A stretch of 64,000 nucleotides of DNA from Chryseobacterium hagamense (GTDB taxonomy: Bacteria > Bacteroidota > Bacteroidia > Flavobacteriales > Weeksellaceae): assembly GCF_007991455.1 (NCBI RefSeq), contig NZ_BJYJ01000013.1, forward strand, positions 1 to 64,000. Reading direction: 5' to 3'. Shown piece by piece: positions 8,315-17,413 of the stretch (position 1 is the stretch's first letter; each line of letters opens with the position of its first letter). The notes under the pieces are model-generated. The model was not told where the DNA came from, searched no databases, and saw nothing but the letters and a program-made list of their open reading frames with translations. The translations under genes and the position numbers were made by a program.

Positions 8315-9082
8315 ATGGAATTTTATAAATATCAGGGTACGGGAAACGACTTTGTCATGATTGACAACCGTTCCGGGGAGTGGGACCATCTTTCCGTTGA
8401 ACAGATCCGGCAACTCTGCCACCGGCGTTTCGGGATCGGTGCCGACGGACTGATCAAGATCAACATGGCTGAAGGCTATGATTTTGAAGTAGACTATTAC
8501 AACTCCGACGGATCGAAAAGTTTCTGCGGAAACGGCGCCCGCTGTTCGGTAGCATTTGCTTTCTTCCTCGACTTGTTTGAAGGAAAATGCCGGTTTATGG
8601 CCATTGATGGCGAGCATGAAGCGGAAATCCATAACGGGATCGTCAAACTGAAAATGGGGAATGTGGAAACGATTTCAAGTGACGGAAAGGATCAGGTAGC
8701 TGATACCGGTTCGCCCCATTATATAAAATATGTAGAAGATCTGGTCAACTACGATGTTTTTGCAAACGGAAGCGGCATCCGTAACTCCGAAAAATATAAA
8801 GAAAAAGGCATCAATGTCAACTTTGTAGAAAAAATAACGGATGACGAGATTTTTGTGAGAACCTATGAAAGGGGCGTTGAGGATGAAACGTACAGCTGTG
8901 GCACCGGTGTTACGGCGTCAGCTTTAACTTTTCTGCAGAATAATGATCTAATTTCTGTAAAAGTTAAGACTTTGGGGGGAAATTTGAAGGTATATGCTGA
9001 AAAAACCGGCAGCTCCTTCCGGAATATATGGCTTGAAGGTCCTGCCAAACAGGTATTTAAAGGAAAAACAGCCCTTATTTAA
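8315..9082 (+). CDS. dapF: Diaminopimelate epimerase
   Basis: 255 residues. It interconverts LL- and meso-diaminopimelate in the cytoplasm, supplying the peptidoglycan cross-linking residue and lysine. Both catalytic cysteines are in their signatures: Cys71 in FCGNGARC and Cys195 in SCGTGVTA. The start MEFYKYQGTGNDF is the standard N-terminus. mltG follows after 26 bp, so two cell-wall genes form a likely operon. Confidence 0.97.
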   Translation: MEFYKYQGTGNDFVMIDNRSGEWDHLSVEQIRQLCHRRFGIGADGLIKINMAEGYDFEVDYYNSDGSKSFCGNGARCSVAFAFFLDLFEGKCRFMAIDGEHEAEIHNGIVKLKMGNVETISSDGKDQVADTGSPHYIKYVEDLVNYDVFANGSGIRNSEKYKEKGINVNFVEKITDDEIFVRTYERGVEDETYSCGTGVTASALTFLQNNDLISVKVKTLGGNLKVYAEKTGSSFRNIWLEGPAKQVFKGKTALI

Positions 9083-9108
9083 ACAAAACTTTTATTAATC
9101 GACAGTAC

Positions 9109-10134
9109 ATGAAAAAAGCTATTCTCATTATCATCCTGCTCGTTTTGGCGGCAGGCGGATTTTTTGGATTTAGATTTTACAAAAAATATTACGGTAACAA
9201 CATTGAAAAGGACGGCTATGTGCTGATCCCTCATCATGCGAGCTTTAAACAGATCCTGGATTCAGCGTCGAAGTACATCGGCAATAAAGAATCATTTGCA
9301 GCGGTGGCCCAGGAGAAAGGATTGGCAGATAACTTCAAACCCGGGCGCTACCATTTCCAGAAAGGACTGGGAAATACGCGTCTGGTAAATATGATCAAAG
9401 CAGGCAACCAGGCTGACAATAGTTTCAGGATCGGAGATTTCGGCGATGTTTACCAGATGGTCGGTAAGGTAACCAAAAAAACGGAGCTGGATTCTCTTCA
9501 GTTTGTAAACGGTCTTAATGAAATTGCATCAGAAAAAGGTTACCGCAATGCAGAAGACCTGAAAAAATATTTTTTTATCGATACCTATAATTTTTTCTGG
9601 ACGGTAACGCCGCAGGAGTTCTTTAAAAAATTCGACACTCAGTACCAGGAATTCTGGAACAGCGAGCGGACAGCACAAGAGCAGCAATCCGGGCTGACGA
9701 GAGACCAGATCTATGCCCTGGCATCCATTGTCTATAAAGAATCGGGTGGAAAGAAAGACGAGATGCGGACGATTGCCGGATTATACCTGAACCGGTACCG
9801 CAAAGGGATGAAGCTGCAGTCTGACCCTACTGTTATTTATGCCATCAATAAGCAGACGAATTTTAAAGAGCAGATTAAAAGGGTTTTCTATAAACACTTG
9901 TCTACCCCCTCGCCTTATAATACCTATGCCAACAAAGGCATACCTCCGGGACCGATCTGTGTGGTGGATAAAAATTCCGTTGATGCGGTACTCAATGCTG
10001 AAAAGAATGATTATATTTTTATGTGTGCCGATCCGGCAAAATTCGGTTACCACAAATTTACGGCCAGTGCCGAACAGCATGCGATTAATGCAAAGGCGTA
10101 TCAGGACTGGCTGAATTCAAAAAATATAAAATAA
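9109..10134 (+). CDS. mltG: Endolytic peptidoglycan transglycosylase MltG
   Basis: 341 residues. One N-terminal membrane helix (about 4-21) anchors a periplasmic YceG-type domain. The catalytic Glu211 is in ASIVYKESG; downstream family blocks LQSDPTV (236-242), SPYNTY (268-273) and PPGPI (279-283) are intact. MltG cuts nascent glycan strands and is thought to end chain growth. It follows dapF by 26 bp. Confidence 0.95.
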   Translation: MKKAILIIILLVLAAGGFFGFRFYKKYYGNNIEKDGYVLIPHHASFKQILDSASKYIGNKESFAAVAQEKGLADNFKPGRYHFQKGLGNTRLVNMIKAGNQADNSFRIGDFGDVYQMVGKVTKKTELDSLQFVNGLNEIASEKGYRNAEDLKKYFFIDTYNFFWTVTPQEFFKKFDTQYQEFWNSERTAQEQQSGLTRDQIYALASIVYKESGGKKDEMRTIAGLYLNRYRKGMKLQSDPTVIYAINKQTNFKEQIKRVFYKHLSTPSPYNTYANKGIPPGPICVVDKNSVDAVLNAEKNDYIFMCADPAKFGYHKFTASAEQHAINAKAYQDWLNSKNIK

Positions 10135-10300
10135 AACCATATTAACTTTTTTTTAACAATTCAGCAATTAACATTTCGTTGTTTTCAGCGACCTATTCAT
10201 TATAAATAATAAATTATACTTGATATTGTGAGATTACCAGCATTGATAATTTCTCAATAGAAAGGGAAATCTTTCACGATTTTACACAAAAAATACCCTT

Positions 10301-12805
10301 ATGAATCAGACGGAAATCATTAACATTTTTACAAAGAAAACCCTAGGGCTTACTTTTGTACTTTCGGCAGCAGCATTCGCTTTTGCACAGGAGAAGGTCG
10401 GTATTTCAGGATCGGTGGTCAGCAAGAGCAACCAGCCCGTTCCTTATGCTTCGGTTACATTCAGTAACAAAGCCAATAAATCATTCAGTGATGCGACGCT
10501 CACTGACGAGAAAGGACAGTATAAGCTTGAGCTTGCTCCCGGAAATTATGACATCACCATCGAGGCCATCGATTACCAGAAAAATGTCATTAATAAGCAG
10601 ATTACCGCAGCCGGAAACATCGGCGCCTTTTCAATAGATCCTGAAAAAAGTTCCACCAACCTGAAAACAGGGGATATCCAGGGCGTTGTGATTACGGCAC
10701 CTTCTACCAAGCCCTATAAAGTGGAGCTTGATAAAAGAACCTATGATCCTTCCCAGGATATTGTGAGCAAAGGAGGAAGTCTTCAGGATGTACTCTCCAA
10801 TGTACCTTCGGTTTCCGTAGAGACAGACGGAACCGTTTCCATGAGGGGAAGCTCCAATGTAAAGTTCCTGATTAACGGAAAGCCTTCTGCGCTTCTGGGA
10901 ATTGATGACGGAGCCAATGCTTTACAGAGCATTCCGGCAGACCAGATTGAAAAAATTGAAGTCATTACCAACCCTTCTTCCAAATTTGAAGCAAGCGGAA
11001 CGGCCGGTATTTTAAATATTATTTTAAAGAAAAGCAAGAAAACCGGTTTTAACGGAAGTATTACCGGAACATTGGGTTATTTACCGCAAACCAATCTCAA
11101 TACGAATTTAAGCTGGAGAAAAGGTAATCTTACCTGGTTTCTGAATGGCGGCGGCGGTTACAGAGAATCCAAGAATACGAACAGGAATAATGCAATTTAC
11201 CTCATTCCGAGAGCTGATAATACAACCAATGCAGACCAGGAATCCATAACAAAAAATAAGAACGACAATTATAATGCTTCTACCGGTTTTGTATACGACC
11301 TGTCTGAAAAAACCTCAATAAATGCTTCCGGAACCGTAAGGACTTTTGACAGTGACAATATCGGAAACGTATGGTACGGGTACCGTTATACCGACGGAAG
11401 CCTGTCTTCCGCAAGAAGGGATAATGTAGGTTCCAACAACAACCTGGCCTTGCAAGGCGATTTCGGCCTGGATCATAAGTTCAATGATAAAGGACACAAC
11501 TTATCCCTGTCCTTAAGCTTACAGCGAAACCGTTCGTATAATGATACGGATGTTAAGCAAACTGAAAATGATGCATTTACTTTACAAAACCAGATCAACC
11601 AGACAACACTTAACAAAACATTAATCGGTAAGGCTGATTATGAACTTCCAATTGGCGAAAATTCAAAGCTTGAAGCCGGATACCGTCTGGATATCAATAA
11701 AAATATTTATGATAATGATGTCTCTCAGAGGTATTCACTTTCTGCAGACTATTTCTACCTGCCAACCTTTACGTATAATGCTTTGTACAAGGAGACCTTT
11801 AATGCAGGATATGTTCAGTTTAAAAGTAAAATCGGCAAACTGGGCTATCAATTAGGTTTAAGAAATGAATATTCAGAGGTTGACATCAAGTATCAGAATC
11901 TGGTTCCAAATGCTGATTTTATTGATAAAAAGAAAAGTTACAACAATCTGTTTCCAAGTATTTTCTTAAGTTATGAAATTGCAAAAGATAATCAGTTCCT
12001 TATGAATTACTCAAGAAGAATTGACCGGCCGCGATCTTTCTTCCTGATCCCGAACCCGAGCTACACGGATAACCAGAATATTTTTGACGGAAATATCGAT
12101 CTGAATCCTTCTTATGTGGATTCTTACGAATTCGGATACAGTATCTCCAAAAATAAGTTTACCGTAAATCCTACCTTATATTTCAGGCATACTGCTGACG
12201 ATGTAAAAATGCTGGTCTACAGTGATGCTGGCGGAGCTTTCCATACCAAACCCATTAATTTAGGAAATGATGACCGTTACGGAATGGATCTTAATTTTAA
12301 CTGGGATGCTACAAAATGGCTGAAGTTACTGGGAAACGTAAACCTGTTCGGCTATAAAACCACCGGAACATATACCGGCCCGGAAGTGACGAAGCCGATG
12401 CCTTTTGAAGGTTCAGGATTTTCTTCAATAGCCAGGTTGACAACTACGTTTAAAGTAGATAAAACATTCAGTTTCCAGTTACAGGGCTTCTACCGCGGGG
12501 CTCAGAAAACACTCAGCCAGGACCGGAAGGATATGTATGCAGTTAGTTTTGGAGCCTCAAAAACCGTTCTTAACGGAAACGGAACCATCAGCTTCAATAT
12601 TCAGGATATCTTTAATACAAGGGCGATGAGAAGTGTTACCAAAACCGCTGAATTTGAAAGGGAATCCTATATGCAATGGCAGCCAAGACAATTTGCACTA
12701 TCCTTTACGTACCGGTTTAAGCAGGGAGAAAAAATTGAGCAGCCGAAACGTAAGAAAGACATCAACTCCAACGCAGCAGGAGACGACCAACAGGGTCCGA
12801 TGTAA
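10301..12805 (+). CDS. TonB-dependent outer-membrane receptor with carboxypeptidase-like N-domain
   Basis: 834 residues. A signal peptide ends at AFAFAQ (about 30). Residues 32-115 form a CarboxypepD_reg-like beta-sandwich (GISGSVVSKSNQPVPYASV). A plug follows (LQDVLSNVPSVSVETDGTVS, then IEKIEVITNPSSKFEASGTA), and the rest is a barrel of the OMP_b-brl_3 type ending in FALSFTYRF plus a charged tail. Members import iron complexes or unknown organic ligands; no substrate can be inferred since no partner gene is adjacent. It is a single gene ending at a shared terminator. Confidence 0.88.
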   Translation: MNQTEIINIFTKKTLGLTFVLSAAAFAFAQEKVGISGSVVSKSNQPVPYASVTFSNKANKSFSDATLTDEKGQYKLELAPGNYDITIEAIDYQKNVINKQITAAGNIGAFSIDPEKSSTNLKTGDIQGVVITAPSTKPYKVELDKRTYDPSQDIVSKGGSLQDVLSNVPSVSVETDGTVSMRGSSNVKFLINGKPSALLGIDDGANALQSIPADQIEKIEVITNPSSKFEASGTAGILNIILKKSKKTGFNGSITGTLGYLPQTNLNTNLSWRKGNLTWFLNGGGGYRESKNTNRNNAIYLIPRADNTTNADQESITKNKNDNYNASTGFVYDLSEKTSINASGTVRTFDSDNIGNVWYGYRYTDGSLSSARRDNVGSNNNLALQGDFGLDHKFNDKGHNLSLSLSLQRNRSYNDTDVKQTENDAFTLQNQINQTTLNKTLIGKADYELPIGENSKLEAGYRLDINKNIYDNDVSQRYSLSADYFYLPTFTYNALYKETFNAGYVQFKSKIGKLGYQLGLRNEYSEVDIKYQNLVPNADFIDKKKSYNNLFPSIFLSYEIAKDNQFLMNYSRRIDRPRSFFLIPNPSYTDNQNIFDGNIDLNPSYVDSYEFGYSISKNKFTVNPTLYFRHTADDVKMLVYSDAGGAFHTKPINLGNDDRYGMDLNFNWDATKWLKLLGNVNLFGYKTTGTYTGPEVTKPMPFEGSGFSSIARLTTTFKVDKTFSFQLQGFYRGAQKTLSQDRKDMYAVSFGASKTVLNGNGTISFNIQDIFNTRAMRSVTKTAEFERESYMQWQPRQFALSFTYRFKQGEKIEQPKRKKDINSNAAGDDQQGPM

Positions 12806-12821
12806 AAGAAATATAAATCAC

Positions 12822-12855
12822 AAAAAATCCCGAAATTGCTTTCGGGATTTTTTTA
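12822..12855. terminator. Bidirectional terminator between convergent genes
   Basis: ATCCCGAAA, loop TTGC, TTTCGGGAT, flanked by A and T runs. It serves the plus-strand receptor and, through overlap with the stop region, the minus-strand gene. Confidence 0.85.
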
Positions 12856-13314
12856 TTGTTCAGGTTCTGCAGCTTCCAACTTAGCCAGCTTGGCCAGTTC
12901 GGCTTCGTAGATTCTTTTTCTCAGATCGCTGGAAGAAAACCGGTGGTCTCTTTTGTTATAAAAGATTTCAATTCCTTTTTCTTCACAGTATTTCTTTCCG
13001 GTAAAGTCCCTGTCGAGATAATCATCCCCGATGATTCTCACGTCGATCACGAACGATTTCAGAATATCCAGAAGATCTTCTTCGGTATAATAAGGGATAA
13101 TTTCATCCACTGCATCTACGGCCTTCAGCTGAATGTACCTTTCAACAATGGTCTGTGTCGGTTTATTCTTGGTCGGACGATCGTGTGACGGATCAATCTG
13201 CAATCCGACAATCAGGTAATCACAAACTGTTTTAGCTTCTTCCAACATTTTGATGTGCCCTGCGTGAAGCAAATCAAAAGACGAAAAGGTAATCCCAATT
13301 CTTTCTGTTTTCAT
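12853..13314 (-). CDS. Glycerol-3-phosphate cytidylyltransferase-like nucleotidyltransferase
   Basis: 153 residues from the ATG at 13314; a longer frame would overlap galE. The HxGH nucleotide-binding motif is HAGH (17-20) and the second motif is RFSSSDLRKRI (about 127-137). Overall layout resembles TagD/Gct-type cytidylyltransferases, which make CDP-activated polyols for surface polymers. The exact substrate is uncertain. It follows galE by 26 bp and very likely shares its transcript, in keeping with sugar-nucleotide metabolism. Confidence 0.85.
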   Translation of the reverse strand: MKTERIGITFSSFDLLHAGHIKMLEEAKTVCDYLIVGLQIDPSHDRPTKNKPTQTIVERYIQLKAVDAVDEIIPYYTEEDLLDILKSFVIDVRIIGDDYLDRDFTGKKYCEEKGIEIFYNKRDHRFSSSDLRKRIYEAELAKLAKLEAAEPEQ

Positions 13315-13340
13315 ATCAATATTTTTTATATCAAAAATTT

Positions 13341-14363
13341 TTAAGCGTTTCTGTTTCCTAAATACTTCTGCCATTCCCATACCGTTCTTAATGCTTCCTC
13401 CAAAGAAGTTTCAGATTTCCACTGAAGTTCTCTCTGCGCCTTATCTGCATTGGCATACGCTATGGTAATATCGCCTTCCCTCCTGTCACAGATCTGGTAA
13501 GGCACTTTTACATCATTAGCCGTTTCGAAAGCTTTTACTACTTCCAAGACCGAAGATCCTTTTCCTGTACCGAGATTAAAGATGTCAATTGTAGCCACGT
13601 TGGATTCGTCTTCCATTAATTTCCTTAAGGCCGCTACGTGGGCCTTCGCCAGGTCGACTACATAAATATAGTCACGGACTGCCGTTCCGTCCTCTGTAGG
13701 GTAATCATCTCCCCAGATGCTCAGCTTTTCCCGTACTCCTGCGGCCGTTTGCATTACGTAAGGTACTAAATTATTTGGAATTCCAATCGGTAATTCTCCG
13801 ATTTTTGCTGAGGGGTGTGCCCCTATCGGATTGAAATACCTCAGTAATGCGATCTTCCTGTGGTAGGCCTTGGCAAAGTCAATCAGGATCTCTTCTCCCA
13901 TCTGTTTTGTTTTACCGTACACACTTTCCGGCATTTTCAGCGGTGTGTTTTCGTCGATGGGCATCTGGTCAGCCTGACCGTACACCGTGCATGATGAACT
14001 GAAAATAAAGTTGGAAATCCCCCTCTCCTTAAATTCCTGAAGAATATTGATCAGGGTAAACAGGTTGTTTTCATAATAATCCACCGGTTTCAGCTGGCTT
14101 TCCCCTACGGCTTTGGAAGCCGCAAAATTGATGCACCCGTCAATCGTGTGCGCATCAAAAACCTGGGTCAGAAGTTCTCTCCTTTTCAGGTCAAAAGGAT
14201 AAAATACGGGCTTTTTGCCTGTAATCTCCTCAATATTTTTTAAAATAAATTTTTCGGAATTGGATAAATCGTCCACAATCACCACTTCGTAATTGCTGTT
14301 TAAAAGTTCCACCACCGTGTGGGAACCAATGTATCCAAGACCTCCCGTTACCAGTATTGCCAT
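13341..14363 (-). CDS. galE: UDP-glucose 4-epimerase
   Basis: 340 residues. Rossmann NAD motif GGLGYIG (7-13) and the catalytic pair Tyr149/Lys153 in YGKTK, with the upstream Ser-rich FSSSCTVYG loop. It interconverts UDP-glucose and UDP-galactose in the cytoplasm. Length equals the family norm. Its leader region contains two palindromic elements at 14379-14470, the nearer one only 16 nt before the start codon, so an RNA hairpin or a bound regulator could affect expression. Confidence 0.93.
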   Translation of the reverse strand: MAILVTGGLGYIGSHTVVELLNSNYEVVIVDDLSNSEKFILKNIEEITGKKPVFYPFDLKRRELLTQVFDAHTIDGCINFAASKAVGESQLKPVDYYENNLFTLINILQEFKERGISNFIFSSSCTVYGQADQMPIDENTPLKMPESVYGKTKQMGEEILIDFAKAYHRKIALLRYFNPIGAHPSAKIGELPIGIPNNLVPYVMQTAAGVREKLSIWGDDYPTEDGTAVRDYIYVVDLAKAHVAALRKLMEDESNVATIDIFNLGTGKGSSVLEVVKAFETANDVKVPYQICDRREGDITIAYANADKAQRELQWKSETSLEEALRTVWEWQKYLGNRNA

Positions 14364-14378
14364 TTTTTATGTTTTTAT

Positions 14379-14413
14379 GACTTTGTCAAAGTTAAAAATC
14401 TTTGACAAAGTTT
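14379..14413. repeat. Palindromic repeat 1 (REP-like) upstream of galE
   Basis: ACTTTGTCAAAG, eight-base spacer, CTTTGACAAAGT. Each 11-bp arm is itself nearly self-complementary. Confidence 0.7.
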
Positions 14414-14438
14414 CGTTTTATTATTTTAAGTCACCCCA

Positions 14439-14470
14439 TTTTGTCAAAGTTCAATATCTTTGACAAAGTT
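14439..14470. repeat. Palindromic repeat 2 (REP-like) upstream of galE
   Basis: TTTTGTCAAAG, spacer TTCAATAT, CTTTGACAAAG. Same architecture and spacer length as repeat 1, 59 bp away. Confidence 0.7.
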
Positions 14471-14599
14471 TCTGTTACCGTTTTTCTGCGACATCCAAAA
14501 AAATTTCACGCTATTCCAACCATTCAGGCGCTTCATTCCACTGAATATGATGCAGGCAAGCCAAAATAAAAATCATCAATCCAAACTCCCTGCACCTTA

Positions 14600-15187
14600 T
14601 CACAGTTCAATATCTCTTACAAAATGTCCGTTAAACTCCTTTCGGTGACACGCTATAAAATTTTCTCGATCCCCGAACCATTCCATTACCTCATTTCGCA
14701 GAAGGAGCGTCCGGGTTTCAGAAAGCACCGCAAGATAAGATGAAAATTTATAATTCTGAAAATTTTCAGGATTTTGATGGATGTAAATAACTAAATTTCT
14801 CAGATATTCTTCAGAATCGATACGGATTCTTTTGAATGGTGATTCAAAAACAGGCCCGCTTCGCCGATAGACTTTATTAAAAGCCTGGGTATAGCTGCTG
14901 ATTAGCCTTCCGATCTGTTTGCTGAAAAAGCATTCTTCCGAATGAAGGCCACGGTCTTTAAAAGAAGACACCTCCTCGATCCCGGATTTCACTTTAAGAA
15001 GAAGATGAAAATGATTTGGCATCAGGCAATACGCGTAGATGTCAAAATAAGGAATCAGGTATAATTTTACTTTCCGAAGAAAAAAGCTGCAGTTTTCATC
15101 ACTTAAAAAGACCATCTTTGAGTTTACTCCCCTGTTGAAAATAGGGTAAAAACAGCCGCTTTCCAAATGGCTTTCTCTGATTTTCAT
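14600..15187 (-). CDS. RAYT-type (REP-associated) HUH/Y1 transposase
   Basis: 195 residues. The HUH motif is NHFH (58-61) in AYCLMPNHFHLLL, the usual sequence of IS200/Y1-related RAYT proteins. Downstream are YTQAFNKVYRRSGPVFESPF (99-118) and YIHQNP (135-140), also family landmarks. RAYTs nick single-stranded DNA at REP palindromes and are usually single-copy and vertically kept. Palindromes of the kind expected sit on both sides (14379, 14439 and degenerate versions near 14597, 15216 and 15719). No IS ends or target duplication were seen, so a domesticated gene is more likely than a mobile one. Confidence 0.88.
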   Translation of the reverse strand: MKIRESHLESGCFYPIFNRGVNSKMVFLSDENCSFFLRKVKLYLIPYFDIYAYCLMPNHFHLLLKVKSGIEEVSSFKDRGLHSEECFFSKQIGRLISSYTQAFNKVYRRSGPVFESPFKRIRIDSEEYLRNLVIYIHQNPENFQNYKFSSYLAVLSETRTLLLRNEVMEWFGDRENFIACHRKEFNGHFVRDIEL

Positions 15188-15254
15188 GTTTGTGTTTTTT
15201 GTGTTTTACTTAGACTTTGCAAGAGATTTTTGACTTGACAAACAGTGTACTCAT

Positions 15255-15698
15255 TTATTCTTCAAGCCCAATTGAATCTATATTTTCATATTTTATTTCT
15301 CCGTATCTAAACTTATTAATCAAATAAAGTAAAACGAGAAGGATACAGCAGACTCCTATGATGATGCCCTGGTCATTTACAGCAACTCTTTCGGCGGAAA
15401 ACACATTGATGATTTCCACTCCGAAAAGCAGGATGAAAAGAGAACCGTAAAAGAGATTTAAGACCGGAATGGTTTTCTTTGATTTTATCAGCAGGCATAC
15501 CAGGCTTATAAAACACAACATAAACAAAAAGCTTAAAAAAGCAGATGTAAAATACTCGCCAGCAGTAACGCCTTCCGAATCGCTTTTGAAAAGAGTGTAT
15601 GTATCCCCCGTAGCAAAACCTAAAATTAAAAGCATAAAAAAGCCGAAAAAATAAACCGCTCTTGTCATGCTCTTGTGTTTAAATATTTTACTTTTCAT
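15255..15698 (-). CDS. Four-helix membrane protein, paralogue of the next gene
   Basis: 147 residues with four predicted membrane helices (about 13-30, 48-67, 77-97 and 108-127). It ends in KYENIDSIGLEE; the neighbour at 15771 ends in QYENIDYIGQ and shares the N-terminal KxFxxK pattern, so the two are tandem duplicates. No family was recognised. Base composition is AT-richer than the metabolic genes around. The pair lies between the RAYT gene and the DegT aminotransferase. Confidence 0.7.
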   Translation of the reverse strand: MKSKIFKHKSMTRAVYFFGFFMLLILGFATGDTYTLFKSDSEGVTAGEYFTSAFLSFLFMLCFISLVCLLIKSKKTIPVLNLFYGSLFILLFGVEIINVFSAERVAVNDQGIIIGVCCILLVLLYLINKFRYGEIKYENIDSIGLEE

Positions 15699-15718
15699 TG
15701 TTTGTGTTTTTTATTTTA

Positions 15719-15752
15719 AAATTTTGTCAAAGATTTTCAATTTAAACAAAGC
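15719..15752. repeat. Degenerate REP-like palindrome
   Basis: TTTTGTCAAAG followed by an AT spacer and AACAAAG. It resembles the galE-side units with a damaged right arm. Confidence 0.35.
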
Positions 15753-15770
15753 AGTCTACTGGCATCCATT

Positions 15771-16196
15771 CTATTGTCCAATATAATCTATATTTTCATA
15801 TTGTACCGCTTTAAACCTTCGGACGATATATAAAATTACGAATAAAACTAAATAAAGGCCAGATGCAAGAAAATAATCGATCTTATCATCCCCAAAACTT
15901 TTCAGGATGAAAATAGTTCTGAGGATACCTAATGAAATCGTGATCATTAATAAAATCAACAAACAGGATAATAAAACAATTGAATATTTCTTTTTCAATA
16001 TTAATGAAAAAAAGGAAAGCGTCGATACAGCAGCTATGGAAAATGTGGTTATAGAAAATAAAATTTCTTCTACGTTATTAAAAGAATTTGTTATCCATCT
16101 GTTATAAACCGCAAATCCAAAAGCAAGCATTAGAACGAAACTCAGTATAATAGTAAACCAGTAAACGGCTTTATATCTAAAAACTTTCCTCTTCAT
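15771..16196 (-). CDS. Four-helix membrane protein, paralogue of the preceding gene
   Basis: 141 residues, four hydrophobic helices, and the shared C-terminal tail YENIDYIGQ after a basic RRFKAVQ segment. The tail would face the cytoplasm on an even helix count. Function is unknown. It starts 3 bp after the stop of the upstream DegT aminotransferase gene (16200), so it may be translated from the same mRNA. Confidence 0.7.
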   Translation of the reverse strand: MKRKVFRYKAVYWFTIILSFVLMLAFGFAVYNRWITNSFNNVEEILFSITTFSIAAVSTLSFFSLILKKKYSIVLLSCLLILLMITISLGILRTIFILKSFGDDKIDYFLASGLYLVLFVILYIVRRFKAVQYENIDYIGQ

Positions 16197-16199
16197 CTA

Positions 16200-17327
16200 T
16201 TATTTACTCATAAACTCCAACACCGCATCCGTGATATATTTCAGCTGCTCTTCGTCCAGTTCCGTATGCATCGGAAGGGAAATCACCTGATCCAGAAGTT
16301 TATCCGTATTGACGAAATCGGCGTCGTTACTCTCTTGGAAATAGGCCTTCTGCTTTCTCAGGGCTACAGGATAATAAATCATCGCAGGAATATCTTTTTC
16401 GGTCAGGAACTTCTGTAATTCATTTCGTTTACCGTTGAGAATCCTCAGGGTATACTGATGAAAAACGTGTGTAGAGTAATCCGCTCTTTTCGGTGTTAAA
16501 ATATGTTCGTTTCCGGCAAAAGCTTCGTCGTAATAATCGGCTGCTTTTCCTCTTGATTCGTTGTAATTATCAAGGTGCGGAAGTTTCTTTCTTAAAATCG
16601 CTGCCTGAACACTGTCCAGCCTGGAATTCACCCCGACTTCATCATGGTAGTATCTTTCATACATCCCATGGTTGACGATCCCTCTTAACCTGTGGGCCAG
16701 TTCGTCATTGTTTGTGAAAATCGCTCCACCGTCGCCGTAGCAGCCTAAATTTTTGGAAGGGAAGAACGAAGTGGTTCCTACCGTCGACATGGTTCCGCCT
16801 TTTTTCACCATTCCGTCGCAAAAAGTGAATTCCGAACCGATGGCCTGTGCATTGTCTTCGATAACATAAAGATTATGCTCTTCAGCAATTTTCAGGATTT
16901 CTTCCATATTCGCACATTGCCCGAAAATATGTACCGGAATAATCGCTTTTGTTTTTGGCGTAATGGCTTTTTTGATGGCTTCCGTAGAAATGGTAAAAGT
17001 ATCATAATCCACATCCACCAGAACCGATTTAAGTTTAAGCAGATGAATAACTTCTACGGTTGCGGCAAAGGTAAAATCTGCGGTAATGATCTCATCCCCT
17101 TCTTTTAAATCCAGCGCCATCAAGGCAATCTGAAGGGCATCGGTCCCGTTTCCGCACGGAATCACGTGCTTTACATCCAAATAAGACTCCAATTCGTTCT
17201 GGAATGACTTTACTTCAGGGCCGTTGATGAAAGCCGCCGAATCCATTACATTCAATACTGCATTATCTACATCATTCTTTATCTTGTAATACTGACTTTG
17301 CAAGTCAACCATTTGGATCTTTTTCAT
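16200..17327 (-). CDS. DegT/DnrJ/EryC1-family PLP aminotransferase
   Basis: 375 residues. The PLP-binding Lys192 lies in FFPSKNLGCYGDGG, and Asp158/Gln161 in EDNAQAIG complete the cofactor site. Family enzymes transaminate nucleotide-linked keto sugars for polysaccharide or glycoprotein synthesis; the FdtB/WecE/WlbE-type start (MVDLQSQY) fits such sugar enzymes. The precise sugar is unknown. Neighbouring galE supports a surface-glycan role. A divergent protease gene starts 86 bp away. Confidence 0.9.
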   Translation of the reverse strand: MKKIQMVDLQSQYYKIKNDVDNAVLNVMDSAAFINGPEVKSFQNELESYLDVKHVIPCGNGTDALQIALMALDLKEGDEIITADFTFAATVEVIHLLKLKSVLVDVDYDTFTISTEAIKKAITPKTKAIIPVHIFGQCANMEEILKIAEEHNLYVIEDNAQAIGSEFTFCDGMVKKGGTMSTVGTTSFFPSKNLGCYGDGGAIFTNNDELAHRLRGIVNHGMYERYYHDEVGVNSRLDSVQAAILRKKLPHLDNYNESRGKAADYYDEAFAGNEHILTPKRADYSTHVFHQYTLRILNGKRNELQKFLTEKDIPAMIYYPVALRKQKAYFQESNDADFVNTDKLLDQVISLPMHTELDEEQLKYITDAVLEFMSK

Positions 17328-17413
17328 AAATAAATATTTCTGTAAAAATAAGGAATTTAAAATCCCGTCAAAAATTTTATTGATTTTGTTTTATCTTTAT
17401 AGAAAATAAGTAC

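Noticed and set aside
17328..17413. Assigning a promoter in the divergent DegT-subtilase spacer
   Set aside because: TATCTTTA is near-consensus, but no -33 element at valid spacing supports it, and the AT-rich spacer yields such matches by chance.
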